Source: Rhizoclosmatium globosum (lineage: Eukaryota > Chytridiomycota > Chytridiomycetes > Chytridiales > Chytriomycetaceae). From it: a stretch of DNA of 64,000 nucleotides. Positions 63,733 through 64,000 of this stretch are shown here, one piece after another; the stretch's first letter is position 1; every line of letters starts with the position of its first letter. Made by a program: the position numbers and the translations under genes. The DNA is taken from NCBI GenBank assembly GCA_002104985.1, contig MCGO01000025.1, positions 62,001 through 126,000 on the forward strand, in the 5' to 3' direction. Under the pieces are notes generated by a model. That model saw only the letters and a list, made by a program, of their open reading frames with translations, made no database searches and had not been told where the DNA came from.

Positions 63733-64000
63733 ATGTGCGTTGGAATTGATTTACTGGGGGTGTTTTTGGATGTGATGTTGGATGATGGAATTTGAGTTTG
63801 TGTCGTTCTTGGGACTTGGAGATTGCATGATATCGCAATAAATCATATGAAGCTTATTGATATGAGGAGGCGATTCCATTCACCACAGAAGTCAACGTTG
63901 TTTGAAGAGTAGCTTTGTAAAATTCAATCCGCATCCAAGCGCATTTAGTTACAACAGAATTGAATACCATTGAATTTAGTGTATTCTTCATCCTCCCTTT
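63733..64000. other. 3' flank of bL35m, no gene seen
   Basis: AT-rich downstream region including an AATAAA-type signal near 63837 (gcaataaatc), a likely poly(A) site. No coding evidence up to the window edge. Confidence 0.45.

Overview
This is a gene-dense nuclear window from a eukaryote, most likely a zoosporic (chytrid-type) fungus. The grounds are short GT-AG introns of about 45-100 nt, intergenic gaps often under 300 bp, WSC-type wall-sensor proteins, and fungal housekeeping genes next to genes that yeasts and most Dikarya lack: a class C receptor, PUS10, a KIAA0930/DUF2045 protein, a non-muscle myosin regulatory light chain and cAMP-receptor-like GPCRs. I see no tRNA, rRNA, transposon, CRISPR array or virus.

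Layout. 0-4.7 kb: a partial GPCR, two small related ORFs, the mRNA-export factor GLE1 and a second GPCR paralogous to the first. 5-6.3 kb: ribosomal protein uL4. 6.6-9.5 kb: a small membrane protein and two unrecognised genes. 9.6-23.7 kb: a tandem array of single-pass membrane proteins, mostly with WSC-like ectodomains, six on the minus strand plus one membrane protein without WSC and one inverted plus-strand member; most share two cytoplasmic boxes. 23.8-32 kb: a RING/zinc-finger coiled-coil protein and a large LRR protein. 32.5-38 kb: a cyclic-nucleotide-binding-domain protein and a class C receptor with EGF-like modules. 38.1-40.8 kb: RNase H2 subunit A, head to head with an NmrA-like reductase. 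41-51.8 kb: two paralogous proteins that fuse a PstS-like solute-binding domain to a multi-pass membrane region and a conserved cytoplasmic module, separated by PUS10 and a Cys-rich secreted protein. 51.8-57.6 kb: myosin regulatory light chain head to head with RAD50. 57.7-63.7 kb: a DUF2045 protein, a decayed ankyrin fragment, a coiled-coil protein, an ankyrin protein and mitochondrial ribosomal protein bL35m.

The theme of the accessory genes is sensing at the cell surface: at least two 7TM receptors of one family, a class C receptor, two solute-binding-domain receptors and an array of wall-sensor-like proteins. The most novel items are the PstS-like receptors with their shared tail and the common tail boxes of the WSC array.

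Caveat: many genes, including a highly conserved one (myosin light chain), need single-base frame corrections, mostly at short homopolymers and mostly one base too short. I read these as base-level assembly errors rather than pseudogenes, but the sequence alone cannot prove it. Multi-exon genes are given as start-to-stop spans, with the splice sites I could work out stated in the evidence.
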